Counted from the stretch's first letter, positions 1 through 10,742 are shown. The stretch is 64,000 nucleotides of DNA from Okapia johnstoni (GCA_024291935.2 CM044309.1:3348001-3412000); one strand, 5' to 3'. Made by a program: numbers and translations. Notes: a model not told the origin generated them from the sequence alone.

Positions 1-183
1 AGGCAGGCAGATGAGTTATTGGGAGCCTCCAGAAGGAATGCAGCCACCTCATATGTTAATTTTAGCTCCATAAGTCTCGTTTGGGACTTCTGCATCGCTG
101 ACCTGTAGAGAATAAATGTGTATTGTTTCAGCCACTAAGTTTGTGATAATTTGTTACAGCAGCAATAGGAAACAAATACACAC
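1..183 (+). mobile_element. MLT1-type LTR (ERVL-MaLR), 3' end
   Basis: The segment has the typical 3' end of a mammalian MaLR LTR: a 'gggacttctgc' block, an AATAAATG polyadenylation region near 111, then the 'gccactaagtttgtg' and 'ttacagcagcaatagg' blocks. It is cut by the window start, so its 5' part is not visible. The exact MLT1 subfamily is uncertain. Confidence 0.7.
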
Positions 184-204
184 TTACACAGTAGTAACAC
201 TGTC

Positions 205-482
205 GGAGAAGGCAATGGCACCCCACTCCGGTATTCTTGCCTGGAGAATCCCATGAACTGAGGAGCCTGGTGGGCTGCAGTCCATGGGGTCGCTATGAGT
301 CGGACACGACTGAGCGATTTCACTTTCACTTTCCACTTTCATGCATTGGAGAAGGAAATGGCAACCCACTCCAGTGTTCTTGCCTGGAGAATTTCAGGGA
401 CGGGGGAGCCTGGTGGGCTGCCATCTGTGGGGTCGCACGGGGTCGGACACGACTGAAGTGACTTAGCAGCAGCAGCAGCAGC
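205..482 (+). mobile_element. Bov-A2 SINE, full dimer
   Basis: Two Bov-A units lie head to tail, each starting with a GAGAAGGNAATGGCA-type block, and end in an AGC microsatellite at about 467-482. Perfect 9-bp TSDs (AACACTGTC) lie at 196-204 and 483-491, so the edges are exact. The open frame at 237-461 is only SINE sequence. Confidence 0.93.
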
Positions 483-575
483 AACACTGTCAAAAGGTCT
501 CTATTTTGGTAATTTAATTAGAATCCTAAATTCATTCACCAGATGAATCACTGCAGAGATACTTATCTAGGAAAA

Positions 576-786
576 AGTGAAAGTGATAGTCCCTCAGTCG
601 TGTCCGACTCTTTGTGACCCATGGACTGTAACCCACCAGGCCCCTCTGTCCATGGAATTCTCCAGACAAGAATACTGAAGTAGGTTGCCAGTCCCTTCTC
701 TAAGTGATCGTCCCGACCCAGGGATTGAACCTGAGTCTCCTGCATTGCAGTCAGATTATTTACCATCTGAACCACCAGGGAAGCCC
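576..786 (-). mobile_element. Bov-tA SINE
   Basis: Read on the minus strand, a tRNA-derived head ('cttccctggtggttcag' type) at 760-786 is followed by a Bov-A unit ending with the 'cactttcacttt' tail near 576. It is moderately diverged. No clear TSD was seen. Confidence 0.88.
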
Positions 787-951
787 CTGGTCCTTCAGAA
801 TGGGAAGCCTATTTATTATTTACAGAGAAACATAGGTAGGTAGCTTCTAACTCTACCCATCGTGACACTTAAGTCTTCAAAGCAACACAAAAGTAGGCAC
901 TGGTGGGACCTAGGCCAGAGCCGTTGGATTTATTGATAGTTAAGTGTGTCT

Positions 952-1143
952 GTGTTAGCTGCTCAGTCGTGTCAGACTCTTTGTGACCCCACAGACTGTA
1001 GTCTGTCAGGTTCCTCTGTCTGTGGATTTCTCTAGGCATGAATACTGGAGTGGGTTGCCATTTCCTTCTCCAGGGGATCTTCCCAACCAGGGATCCAATC
1101 TGGGTCTCCTGCATTGCAGGCAGATTCTTTACTGTCTGAGCCA
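952..1143 (-). mobile_element. Bov-tA SINE, head cut short
   Basis: A minus-strand Bov-A unit and most of the tRNA-derived head are present. The outermost head bases are missing at 1143, where a second Bov-tA in the same direction begins. This is either a nested or a tandem insertion. Confidence 0.85.
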
Positions 1144-1146
1144 TGG

Positions 1147-1373
1147 TGAGTGCTAAGTCCCTTTAGTTGTGTCCGACTCTTTGGGACCCTATGAACTGTA
1201 GTCCACCAGGCTCCTCTGTCCATGGGATTCTCCAGGCAAGAATACTGGAGTGGGTTGCCATGCCCTCTTTCAGGGGATCTTCCCAACCCAGGGGTCGAAT
1301 CTGCCTGTCTCACATCTTATGTCTCCTGCATTGGCAGGCAGGTTCTTTACCAGTAGTGCCACCTGGGAAGCCC
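1147..1373 (-). mobile_element. Bov-tA SINE
   Basis: A second Bov-tA directly abuts the previous one in the same orientation. The tRNA-derived head ends at 1373 ('acctgggaagccc'). A short insertion in the linker at about 1305-1325 separates the Bov-A unit from the head. Confidence 0.87.
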
Positions 1374-2668
1374 TCGATTGTCCTAGTTTTTGTTTAACAG
1401 AATCTCCAGATACACCTGGAATTTTAGAGAGCAACATGAGAATAAAGTATTTGAATGTGAATACTTTAGATGCTTCCTCAACTGTTACACATTCAAAAAA
1501 GAACCTCTCCGGGTAAAGAATCTGAGCGGTGCTGTCTGTATATCAATCTCAGACAAGCAACTGAACCCTATCCTGCTATCCCTGTTTTTCTGGATGCATT
1601 CAGTGTCAGAGAGATGGATAGTCTTTTTTTTATTGGGTGAGGGGAAAAGCTATAATAGGTTCTGTGCCATTATTTTTGAAACTCTAGAGTTCATTAAAAC
1701 TCTCTTTGGCTTTCTTCACTGCCATCTTTCTCCCTCCTTATGAATTATTCAAGGCAGATCCCAGTTGAGGTAAATAGTTTGATTTGAAGGTTTTTGTATC
1801 TGGATTTAGATGCAACAAGAAGTGTTAAATGCTCAGAATTTTAAGTGTACAGAATGGCACAGACTCAGCTATTGAGATGGAAGGCATTTGCCGTTAGCAC
1901 TCTAGGGCTGCTGTTGCAACTTCAGCTTGGTACTATTTGTCATTCTGAAGTAGGTAGGCATTATGATGTCTGCAGTATAAATCAGACTTTACAGAGTGCT
2001 CGCTCCCCAGGCACTTTGAACATTCTAATCCACCTCTCAGCTAACAGAACCTTTTTTGATTTTTACAAGGTAAAGTTTCCCTTTTTTATTTAACCTTGCC
2101 GATGCATTATTAATCTCTATTATTTTTCAGGTACTATATACTGAACAACATTTTTAGCCTGCATGTGTTCCCTTGGATAAAATGGAGGTTATAAGTTTTG
2201 AGTTTTTCTTTCAGAAAATAATGTGAAAGCTAAGAGGACCTAGGAAACATCTCATTTTATAAAACTCAAGATAAGCGTGGATTTTTCTTTCACAGTAGTC
2301 ATCTCCTCCTTGCATTCTCTGCCTTAATTTTAATTTTGTAAACACGTAGCTCATGGTGTTACATACCTGAAAACATGATGTATGAAACACATGGCTGAAA
2401 ACTGCGTTGCTTTAGAATTAATGGTCAGAACTGTTTTGGTGCAATGTAGCACATTTAAAAACCAATCCAAAGAAATCTTATTATAGTTCTGTCATTTACT
2501 AAAATTCACTTCCCTAATGTCAGGTCCCATTAAAGCAGTCTCATAAAAATTATGTTCGTGAAATTATGCCCAGGTGCTACTGCTTTTAGGCAAAGCATTT
2601 TATTCATGTTCTCTGCTCTAACACAATGTCATTAGCAGCAGAGGTTTCATTTACTAAAGAATAATGAG
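1374..2668. other. Unassigned AT-rich DNA
   Basis: I recognise no repeat family here. The open frame at 1390-1743 has no recognisable motif and is probably chance. The only signal of note is the secretory-looking frame at 1854-2069, listed separately. Confidence 0.5.
1854..2069 (+). other. Signal-peptide-like open frame ending at a splice-donor match (unproven)
   Basis: The ATG at 1854 has A at -3 and G at +4, a strong Kozak context. The first 31 residues look like a signal peptide: a basic N-region (R8, K10), a hydrophobic core at about 11-28 rich in Leu, and a small-residue exit near C29-H-S31. Two N-glycosylation sequons (NQT, NRT) follow. The frame meets CAAG|GTAAAG at 2066-2075, leaving a phase-0 exon end at 2069. 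I do not recognise the protein and see no matching downstream exon or promoter. A 72-codon frame can arise by chance, so I rate it low. Confidence 0.12.
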
Positions 2669-2790
2669 AACTAACATTTGTTAATTACTATATGCTGGAG
2701 CCTGTGCTAGGTACTTTACATGCCTTATCTAACTTAATGCATTGGCTTTTCTGATCTTACAGCTAAAAGTAGCTTGCAGAGAAGTAGTCG
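2669..2790 (-). mobile_element. MIR SINE fragment
   Basis: The minus-strand MIR core pattern is present: a 'gctaggtactttacat' block at about 2708, followed by the 'ttatctaacttaat' block. It is old and diverged. Confidence 0.6.
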
Positions 2791-2995
2791 TGAATCATCC
2801 TCTCTGACATCAAAGTCCATGCCCTTAAATACTCTGACAGTAATTGAAAATTCAAATGCATAGAAGAGCACAGACTTATGAAGTTGCCAGTAAAATGTAA
2901 TATGGAATGGTGGAGACTGTTGCAAACTGATTACAAATTAAGTCCATTTCTATTTAAACTACATACTGGGTAACCAATCCATATTTGTGGATTGC
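2791..2995. other. Unassigned DNA
   Basis: No family is recognised. This is the pre-insertion flank of the downstream BovB, whose 5' TSD copy starts at 2996. Confidence 0.4.
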
Positions 2996-3003
2996 ATTCA
3001 GCT

Positions 3004-4438
3004 TTCCAGTTGAGCTATATCAAATCCTAAAAGATGATGCTGTTAAAGTGCTGCACTCAATATGCCAGCAAATTTGGAAAGCTTATCAGTGGCCACAGGC
3101 CTGGAAAAGGTCAGTTTTCATCCCAGTCCCAAAGAAAGGCAATGTCAAAGAATGTTAGAACTAGCACACAATTATACTCATCTCACACACTAGCAAAGTA
3201 ATGCTCAAAATTCTCCAAGCCGGGCTTCAACAGTTCATGAACCATGAACTTCCAGATGCTCAAGCTGGTTTTAGAAAAGGCAGAGGAACCAGAGATCAAA
3301 TTAGCAACATCCACTGGATCATAGAAAAACCAAGAGAATTCTAGAAAGACATCTATTTCTGCTTTATTGACTATGCCAAAGACTTTGATTGTGTGGATCA
3401 CAACATACTGTGGAAAATTCTTCAAGAGATGGAAATACCAGACCACCTCACCTGGCTCCTGAGAAACCCGTATGCAGGTCAGGAAGCAACAGTTAGCACT
3501 GGACATGGAACAACAGACTGGTTCCAAATCGGGAAAGGAGTACGTCAAGGTTGTATATTGTCACCCTGCTTATTTAACTTATATGCAGAGTACATCATGA
3601 GAAATGCTGGGCTGGATAAAGCACAAGCTGGAATCAAGATTTCCAGGAGAAATATCAATAACCTTAGATATACAGATGACACCACCCTTATGGCAGAAAG
3701 CGAAGAAGAACTAAAGAGCCTTTTGATGAAGGTGAAAGAAGAGAGTGAAAAAGTTGGCTTAAAACTCAACATTCAGAAAACTAAGATCATGGCATCTGGT
3801 CCCATCACTTCATGGCAAGTAGATGGGGGAACAATGCAAACAGTGAAAGACTTTATTATTTTTCTGGGCTCCAAAATCACTGCAGATCGTGACTGCAGCA
3901 TTACATTAAAAGACCCTTTCTCCTTGGAAGAAAAACTATGACGGACCTAGACAGCATATTTAAAAGCAGAGACATTACTTTGTCAACAGTGGTCTGTCTA
4001 GTCAAAGCTATGGTTTTTCCAGTAGTCATGTGTGGATGTGAGAGTTGGACTACAAAGAAAGCTGAGCACCAAATAATTGATGCTTTTGAAGTGTGTGTGG
4101 TATAGGAGAAGAATTTTGCTTGGACTGCAAGGAGATCCAACCAGTCCATCCTAAAGGAAATCAGTCCTGTTATATATTGGAAGGACTGATGCTGAAGCTG
4201 AAACTCCAGTACTTTGGCCACCTGTTGCAAAGAGCTGACTCATTTGAAAAGACCCTGATGCTGGGAAAGATCGAAGGTGGGGGAAGGGGATGACAGAGGA
4301 TGAGATGGTTGGACGGCATCACTGACTCAACAGACATGAGTTTGAGCAAGCTCTGGGAATTGGTGATGGACAGTGACGCCTGGCCTGCTGCAGTCCATGA
4401 GGTCGCAAAGAGTCGGAAATGACTGAGTGACTGAACTG
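3004..4438 (+). mobile_element. BovB (RTE) LINE, 5'-truncated
   Basis: This is the 3' half of BovB: the reverse-transcriptase region, the downstream C-terminal part of the ORF, and the 3' tail ending in 'ctgaactga'. TSDs of the form ATTCAGCTTTC lie at about 2996-3006 and 4439-4449. The element's first bases ('ttccagttgagct') overlap the left TSD by microhomology, so the left edge is uncertain by about 6 bp. It is 5'-truncated like most LINE copies and carries stops and a frameshift, so it is dead. Confidence 0.95.
3102..3941 (+). pseudogene. BovB reverse transcriptase remnant
   Basis: In one frame the RT fingers and palm region can be read, including the FIDYAK block near 3360, the GKGVRQGC block at about 3531-3554 and the catalytic box at 3669-3680. 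That box reads YTDD where other copies have YADD. The frame has in-frame stops at 3156-3158, 3162-3164 and 3342-3344. It leaves the family frame at about 3899, where one base is missing, and stops at 3939-3941. In an active element this enzyme primes cDNA synthesis at the nicked genomic target. The intact 182-codon stretch starting at 3393 is the surviving part, not a gene. Confidence 0.9.
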
Positions 4439-4451
4439 ATTCAGCTTTCAG

Positions 4452-4896
4452 CCTGTTTTAAGCTCTACACAAAGCCACATTGCTCTCAAATGCATCCACT
4501 TTTATACATAATTATTCCTTTATTACTTTTAATCTTATTCACGTTTTCTCAGGGCGTGTAAACATTCCTTTGAACAGAATGTGAACGGAACTATGTTGTT
4601 CTGTTACCCTGTTATGACAAAGTCCTGCCCATTTTTTATGTCCTTATCTCAGGACATAAGAGGGAGCTATTTATCTGAGCCTGGGAGATACTGAAATCAG
4701 AGGAATGTTCAGACTCAAAAGCCAAGGCAAACACTGAGTTCTGAGAAAGATGCATATAGACGGGATTGGAAGAATTTATTTAAGATCCAACCTATGGCAT
4801 TAACTGTCTTATGGTCACGAATAGAGGGATGATGGCTGCTAGTAAAGGCAGCTGAGGCAACACTTCTAAATCAGCTTTCTATGTCTGTAGGTGATT
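4452..4896. other. Unassigned DNA with a short hairpin
   Basis: No repeat family is recognised. An 8-bp inverted repeat (TTATGTCC / GGACATAA) with an 8-nt loop lies at 4636-4659. Nothing coding is seen. Confidence 0.4.
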
Positions 4897-5104
4897 GTTC
4901 CTAGGTGGCATTAATGGTAAAGAACCTGCCTACCAGTGTAGGAGACCTCAGAGACACAAGTACCATCCCTGGGTTGGGAAAATCCCCTGGTGGAGGGCAC
5001 AGCAACCCACTCCATTATTCTTGCCTGGAGAATCCCATGGACAGAGGAGCCTGTGGTCTGTAGGGTCACAAAGAGTCAAACATGACTGAAGCAACTTAGC
5101 ATGC
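4897..5104 (+). mobile_element. Bov-tA SINE
   Basis: A tRNA-derived head at 4897-4960 is followed by a Bov-A unit ending with 'actgaagcaacttagca'. It has several internal substitutions and small indels in the head-unit linker. Confidence 0.88.
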
Positions 5105-5903
5105 CTGCACTTCCCAGCCATGGTAGAAGGTAGACATGGATCATTTTTGAGGGATGAGGGGTGAACTGTGTGTAAATTTTGCACGTAAAAATTTAAGATA
5201 GCAAAGTACTTAAATTATCTAAGAAAAAGCTATGAAAAATCTCTGCAGGTACCATTAGTTTCAATAGGTGTGGAAATCCATTTAAAGGATCTTCATTGCC
5301 TACTTTTCAGCTAACAAAAAAGGATAGGAAAACATTTGCTATTTGTTTGATTATTTAAGGAGAAAATACATTTTTATGAAATAGCACAATCTTTCTGGAT
5401 ACATTTAATTAAGTTTTCCCTTCTCAAAAATCTCCAGTAACTCTTCATTTTATTTATAGCAGAAATCCTTAATTTCATGTTATTTAAATCTTCTGCTCTT
5501 TAATTGCCATGTTGCTTAGTGTGTGATTTATAAGATTTTTTTCACTGGATGTGATAATAAAATATGAAATTTGAAAATCACTGAGACTGTGCTTGATCAG
5601 GTCCCTATTAGCTCTAAAATTCAACAGGTCAGTGGTCATTTATGACAAGATCCTCATTTCTTGGTAACTATTTCCGCTATAGTGCACTTAATGCATTCCC
5701 ACTACTGTATTACTTTCTATTTCTAAAAATACATTTCAGTGAATCCTTGATTCAGTGCTGGATGTGGGAGCAGCTTATTTACCACTAGGAGGCATCTGAA
5801 AATGTATGGGGAATTTTCTGTTTTATCCATAAGTGAAATAATAGAAGGAACCTATTTAGTAGCCAGAGGTCAGGGATGTTGTTAAACATCCTAAAGTAGA
5901 TGG
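5105..5903. other. Unassigned AT-rich DNA
   Basis: I see no recognisable repeat, gene or RNA. The T- and A-rich composition matches the rest of the intergenic background. Confidence 0.4.
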
Positions 5904-5910
5904 GAAAAAG

Positions 5911-6930
5911 TTGTTCGGTTGCTCAGTTGTGTCCAACTCTTTGTGACCCCACTGTCTCCTGGAGTTTGCTCAAACTCATGACCATTGAATTGATGATACC
6001 ATCCAACCATCCCATCCTCTGTTGTGCCCTTCTCCTCCTGCCCTCCATATTTCCTAGTATCAGGGTCTTTTCCATTGAGCCAGCTCTTTGCATCAGGTGG
6101 CCAAAGGATTGGAGCTTCAGCTTCGGCATCAGTCCTTCCAATGAATATTCAGGACTGATTTCCTTTAGGATGGACTGGTTGGATCTTGCAGTCCAAGGGA
6201 CTCTCGAAAGTCTCCAACACCAAACTTCAAAAGCATCGATTCTTCAGTGCTCAGCCTTCTTTAGAGTCCAACTCTCCCATGGGTACATGACTACTGGAAA
6301 AACCATAGGTTTAATTATGCAGACCTTTTGTCAGCAAAGTGATGTCTCTGCTTTTTAATACACTAAGTTTGTCATAGGTTATCTTCCAAAGAGCAAGCAT
6401 CTTTTAATTTTGTGGCTGCAGTTACTGTCTGCAGTGATTTTTGACCCCAAGAAAATAACTCTGTGACTGTTTTCATTGTTTCCCCATCTATTTGCTATGA
6501 AGCGATGGGACCGGATGCCATGATACTGGTTTTTTGAATGTTGAGTTTTAAGCCAGCTTTTTCACTCTCCCCTTTCACCTTCATCAAGAAGCTCTTTAGT
6601 TCCTCCTCACTTTCTGCCATTAAGGTGGTGTCATCTGTATATCTGAGGTTATTGATACAACTTCTGGAAGTCTTGATCCCAGCTTGTTATTCATCCAGCC
6701 TGGCATTTCACATGATGTACTCTGCATATATGTTAAATAAGCAGGATGACAATATATAGCCTTGACGTACTCCTTTCCCAATTTTGAACCAGTTAGTTGT
6801 TCCACATCCAGTTCTAACTGTTGTGTCTTGACCTGCATGCAGGTTTCTCAGGAGGCATATGAGGTGGTCTGCTATTCTCATCTCTTGAAGAATTTTCCAC
6901 AGTTTGTCGTGATCCACACAGTTCAAAGAC
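5911..6930 (-). mobile_element. BovB LINE, 3' part of an inverted copy
   Basis: The minus-strand BovB 3' tail ('ggttgctcagttgtgtcc') begins at the left edge, and the sequence runs back through the RT region to the 'ttgtcgtgatccacacag' block at 6904-6921. The junction with an oppositely oriented BovB piece is at about 6930. A GAAAAAG direct repeat lies at 5904-5910 and 7371-7377. Confidence 0.93.
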
Positions 6931-7356
6931 TATAAGCACATGGATCACAGCCTTGTGTAACTCGATGACAGTATGAGCCATGCCCTGCAGGGCAACCCAA
7001 GACAGACAGGTTATGGTAAAGAGTTCAGATAAAATGTGGCCCGCTGGAGAAGGGAATGCCAAAACACTTCAGCATTCTTGCCATGAGAACCCCATGAACA
7101 GTATGCATAGGCGAAAAGATATGATGTTGAAAGATGAGCCCCTCCAGGTTGGTAGGTATCCAATATGCTATTAGGGGAGAGCAGAGAAATAGCTTCAGAA
7201 AGAATGAAGAGTCTGGGTCAGAGTGAAAATGACACCCAGGTATGGACGTGTCTGTTGGTGGAAGTAAAGTCTGATGCTGTAAAGAACAATATTGCATAGG
7301 AACCTGGAATGGTAGGTCCATGCATCAAGGTAAATTGAATGTGGTCAAACAGGTTG
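6931..7356 (+). mobile_element. BovB LINE, inverted upstream part
   Basis: The plus-strand sequence matches an upstream region of BovB: blocks 'tggatcacagccttgtgtaa', 'gccatgccctgcagggcaac' and 'gtctgatgctgtaaagaac'. This part lies well upstream of the RT region in the full element. Its orientation opposes the abutting 5911-6930 piece. Similarity fades after 'gtggtcaaacagg' at about 7353. Confidence 0.88.
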
Positions 7357-7439
7357 GAAAATACTTTCATGAAAAAGATGATTAGTACTTATGAGAAATA
7401 TCATAATGGGTCTTTTCCTTGAAGTTTGAAAATCACTGT

Positions 7440-7690
7440 AGTAAAACTAATTCTTTTTCTGATTAGAACTTTCCTTTCTTGCTTTGCTCATGCTTTCTCT
7501 GCCTCTGAGCACGTCTTTCAGTTACCCTGTCCAAATCCTATTTGTTTGTTTTTCTTTAAGGCTCAGCTCAGATCTCATCTCTTTGATGAAGTCACTTGTA
7601 AACCTCTCACTTTATGCTCAAAGATCTTTCTACTCTTTGATGGCCCTTGTGTAACCTCTCTCTTGAATGCAAGTATGAATAATCTCCAAA
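7440..7690 (+). mobile_element. L2 LINE fragment
   Basis: It has the characteristic L2 3' region pattern: a 'aaggctcagctcagatctcatct' block near 7558, then 'gatgaagtcacttgtaa'. The longer frame at 7426-7839 is a read-through of this relic and not a gene. Confidence 0.7.
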
Positions 7691-8444
7691 GGCACAGGCA
7701 GGTTGAGAATAATGTTACTCCCTGTTCCATTTCTTCTTTCCACATCAGGTTTGACAAAGAACCTTGTAAATGGTCAAGAGAGTTGGCTTTTGTTTTGTTT
7801 TCTTTATATCAGATTGAAATCCTACAGAGAATTAGATGATAAATAATGAAATAATGCCTTGTTCTCAACCACAAAGGCATCAGCATGTTGAACATGTTAC
7901 CTAAAATGAAGAACCTGAGAGCTCACCTTACATTGTGCATTTGTGTTAATTTCACTTCAGGAGTTAAATGGAATCCGTTCTTTAATATCCTTTGCTGTTT
8001 GAAGTATCTTGAATCCATGACTTAAATTTCAAAATGCAGACTATGTAATGGTAACAAAGACTTTTGCTTTCTAGAAATAAGGGCAGCTTTCATGACTTCT
8101 CTTAAAAAGTAAGAAGTATTTACTCAACTGCCTACCAGTTGACTGAAACAAGATCAGGTCCATTGGCCCAATATTGAATAAAGGAGTTAATACTCTCCTT
8201 CAGCTTGATGATTTTGACTTTTAAGAAGCAAGAAGTGCTGACTCCTGCTGGATGTTGGTGGTGAAATTACCTACTGCTAACATCATTTCCAAGACTTTCA
8301 TGTGGAAACTGTGTGCTCCTTCAGATTTTAAACTCATTTCAAAAAGATTAGCATGCCCTTTGAATTGTAGTATGAAAGATGACTTTGACATTAAAGTTTC
8401 AATAAGAGAATAGAATTATTTCTTTGAATATACTAATCTGTTTT
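7691..8444. other. Unassigned DNA
   Basis: No recognised repeat or gene. Composition is AT-rich background. Confidence 0.4.
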
Positions 8445-8517
8445 GAAGAGGTGGCAAGAATACACAGAAGAACTAAACATAAAGATCTTAATGCTCCCAG
8501 AGAACCCAGATAACCAG
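8445..8517 (+). mobile_element. Orphan BovB internal fragment
   Basis: The block 'gaggtggcaagaatacacag' and the following 'agatctt...cccagataa' pattern match the BovB ORF just upstream of the RT region. There is no BovB 3' end, and MIR sequence follows directly. Confidence 0.7.
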
Positions 8518-8650
8518 ATACCCCTCCATTTCCCTTTCTGTGAAATGGGGGTAATCATAGCACATATATCATAGGTTTGGTTTGAGAGTGAAATCAGGCC
8601 TAAATGAAGGACATACAAAAGACTGACTAACACATGATAAGTACTAATAC
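8518..8650 (+). mobile_element. MIR SINE fragment
   Basis: It has the MIR central and 3' pattern: 'ctgtgaaatgggggtaatcatagcac', a degraded 'cataggtttg', then 'acatgataagtactaata'. It starts abruptly at the BovB fragment. Confidence 0.75.
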
Positions 8651-8904
8651 TTGCTTGTATGATTCTTTAATGTTATTTTTTCAGACACGGGCATCAAACA
8701 TGGGCTGTTTTTAGAACTTGATTTCTGTGCTGTATTTATATGTCTTGGTATACATTTTCACTGAGTAGTAGATCCTTTAGTGGCTTCTGTTCCTGTTAGT
8801 CGGCATAACTAATTGTGGAATATGTGCCCCTACACAGGTTCCTCCCTTCTGTGTGATAGCCAATGATTTCAGAGTTGAAAATCAGTAAAAAAGCCAAGAA
8901 GAGA

Positions 8905-9065
8905 GTCTTATATATTTTTTAAATTTATATTATGGTAAATTTCAAGCATACAAAATTGAGGCCATGATTGAAGGAAACATATATACCTGTAACCTAGGTT
9001 CAACAGTGATCAACAGTGGCAAACAGTGTTAGAGCAAATCATTCACAGACATAATGAAAATATCT
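8905..9065. mobile_element. Possible old L1 3' region relic
   Basis: The order 'atggtaaatttcaagcatacaaaa', then 'atatatacctgtaacctaggttcaacagtgatcaac', resembles a common L1M 3'-untranslated sequence. Divergence is high and the call is tentative. Confidence 0.35.
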
Positions 9066-9284
9066 TGACTCAAGACTGAACAGGTTTAGTTTCCCATGCA
9101 TTTTTTCTGTACCTCTTTTTGTAATAAACTTTGCTGTATCTCTGTCACAAAGAGCTATGTCTGCTGGTGGTGTTCTGTCTTTAGACAGACAGGTAGGAGA
9201 AAACTAATTGAATTAACTTTTACTGGAAAATGAAATTTTAAATTATGAGTGTTTAAAACTGTTTCACTTTGAAAAGCTGATTCT

Positions 9285-9510
9285 ATTAATAAAGCATGTT
9301 TATATATCTTTCATCAGCATAACAACAATGATAATATTAGCTGTAAATATTGATCAAGTACTCAGAACTAGACACAACATCATCTCAATTCTCACAGCAA
9401 CCTTATTAAAGAGTACAATAATTATATAGATGAAAAACTGAGGATTTTTCCTGATTATAAATTGTCTAAGAGAAGTGGCAAGACTAGAACATGAATACAG
9501 TGCTGTCTCC
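9285..9510 (-). mobile_element. MIR SINE fragment
   Basis: The minus-strand MIR pattern is visible: 'catctcaattctcacagcaacc' near 9380, a degraded 'agatgaaaaactgagg', then 'aagtggcaagactagaacatgaatac'. Confidence 0.7.
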
Positions 9511-9537
9511 AGAGATTACTCCTAAGCACTATTTATT

Positions 9538-10742
9538 GTTGTTGTTCAGTTGCTAAGTCACGTCCTACTCTTTGCAACCCCGTGGACTTTAAGCACATAA
9601 GGCTCCTCTGTCCTTCACTATCTCCCAGAGTTTGCTCAAATTCATGTCCATTGAGTCAGTGATGTCATCTAACCATCTCATCCTCTGCTGTCCCCTGCTC
9701 TTGTTGGCATCAATCTTTCCCCGCATCAGGGTCTTTTCCAGTGACTCAGCTCTTCACATCAGGTGGCCAAAATATTGGAGCTTCAGCTTCAGCATCAGTC
9801 CTTCTAATGAATATTCAGGGTTGATTTCCTTTAGGATGGACTGGTTGGACCTCCTTGCAGTCCGAGGGACTCTCAAGAGTCTTCTCCAACACCACAGTTC
9901 AAAAGCATCAATTCTTCAACACTTACCTTTCTTTATAGTCCAACTCTCACATCCATACATGACTACGGGGAAAACCATAGCTTTGACTAGATGGACATTT
10001 GTTGGCAAAGTGATGTCTCATTTTTTAATACTATGTCTAGGCTGGTCATAGCTTTCCTTCCAAGGAGCAGGCATCTTTTAATTTCACATCTGCAGTCACC
10101 ATCTGCAGTAATTTTGGAGCCCAAGAAAATAAAATGTGTCACTACTTCCACTATTTCACTTTCAATTTTCCATGAAGTGATGGGACCAGATTCCATGATC
10201 TTAGTTTTTTAAATGTTGAGTTTCAGGCCAACTTTTTCACTCTCTTCTTTCACCATCATCAAGAGGCTCTTTAGTTTCTCTTTACTTTCTGTCTTTAGTG
10301 GTATCATCTGCATATCTGAGGTTGTTGATATTTCTTCTGGCAATATTGATTCCACCTTATGATTCATCCAATCCAGTGTTTCTCGTGATGTACTCTGCAT
10401 AGAAATTAAATAAGCAGGGTGACAATATATAGTCTCATCATACTCCTTTCCCAGTTTTGAACCAGTCTGTTGTTCCATGTCTAATTCTAATTGTTGCTTC
10501 TTGACTCTCATACAGGTTTTTCAGGAGGTAGGTAAGGTGGTCTCATATGCCCACCTCTTTAAGAACTGTCCACAGTTTGTTGTGATCCACTCTGTCAAAG
10601 GCTTTAGAGTAGTCAATGAAGCAGAAGTTTTTTTTTCTGAAATTCCCTTGCTTTCTCCATAATCCAATCAGTGTTGGCAATTTGATCTCTAGTTTCTCTG
10701 GCTTTTCTAAACCCAGCTTGTACATCTAAAAGTTCTTGGTTA
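9538..10742 (-). mobile_element. BovB LINE, 5'-truncated
   Basis: The 3' tail is at the left ('gttgttcagttgctaagtca'), and the element runs back through the C-terminal ORF and RT region to the 'cccagcttgtacatctaaaagttc' block near 10730. The minus-strand frames at 9987-10196, 10209-10511 and 10543-10725 are pieces of one broken RT reading frame. The 139-codon plus-strand frame at 9632-10051 is the antisense shadow. Confidence 0.94.

Noticed and set aside
952..1373. Spaced repeats that could suggest an array
   Set aside because: The repeated blocks are adjacent SINE copies, with no uniform short repeats or unique spacers, so this is not a CRISPR array.
4636..4659. Hairpin resembling a terminator
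   Set aside because: The 8-bp stem is AT-containing, sits in eukaryotic intergenic DNA without an adjacent gene, and such stems are expected by chance in 64 kb.
7426..7839. 137-codon open frame
   Set aside because: Its first half is L2 LINE sequence and its second half shows no domain, so it is a chance read-through.
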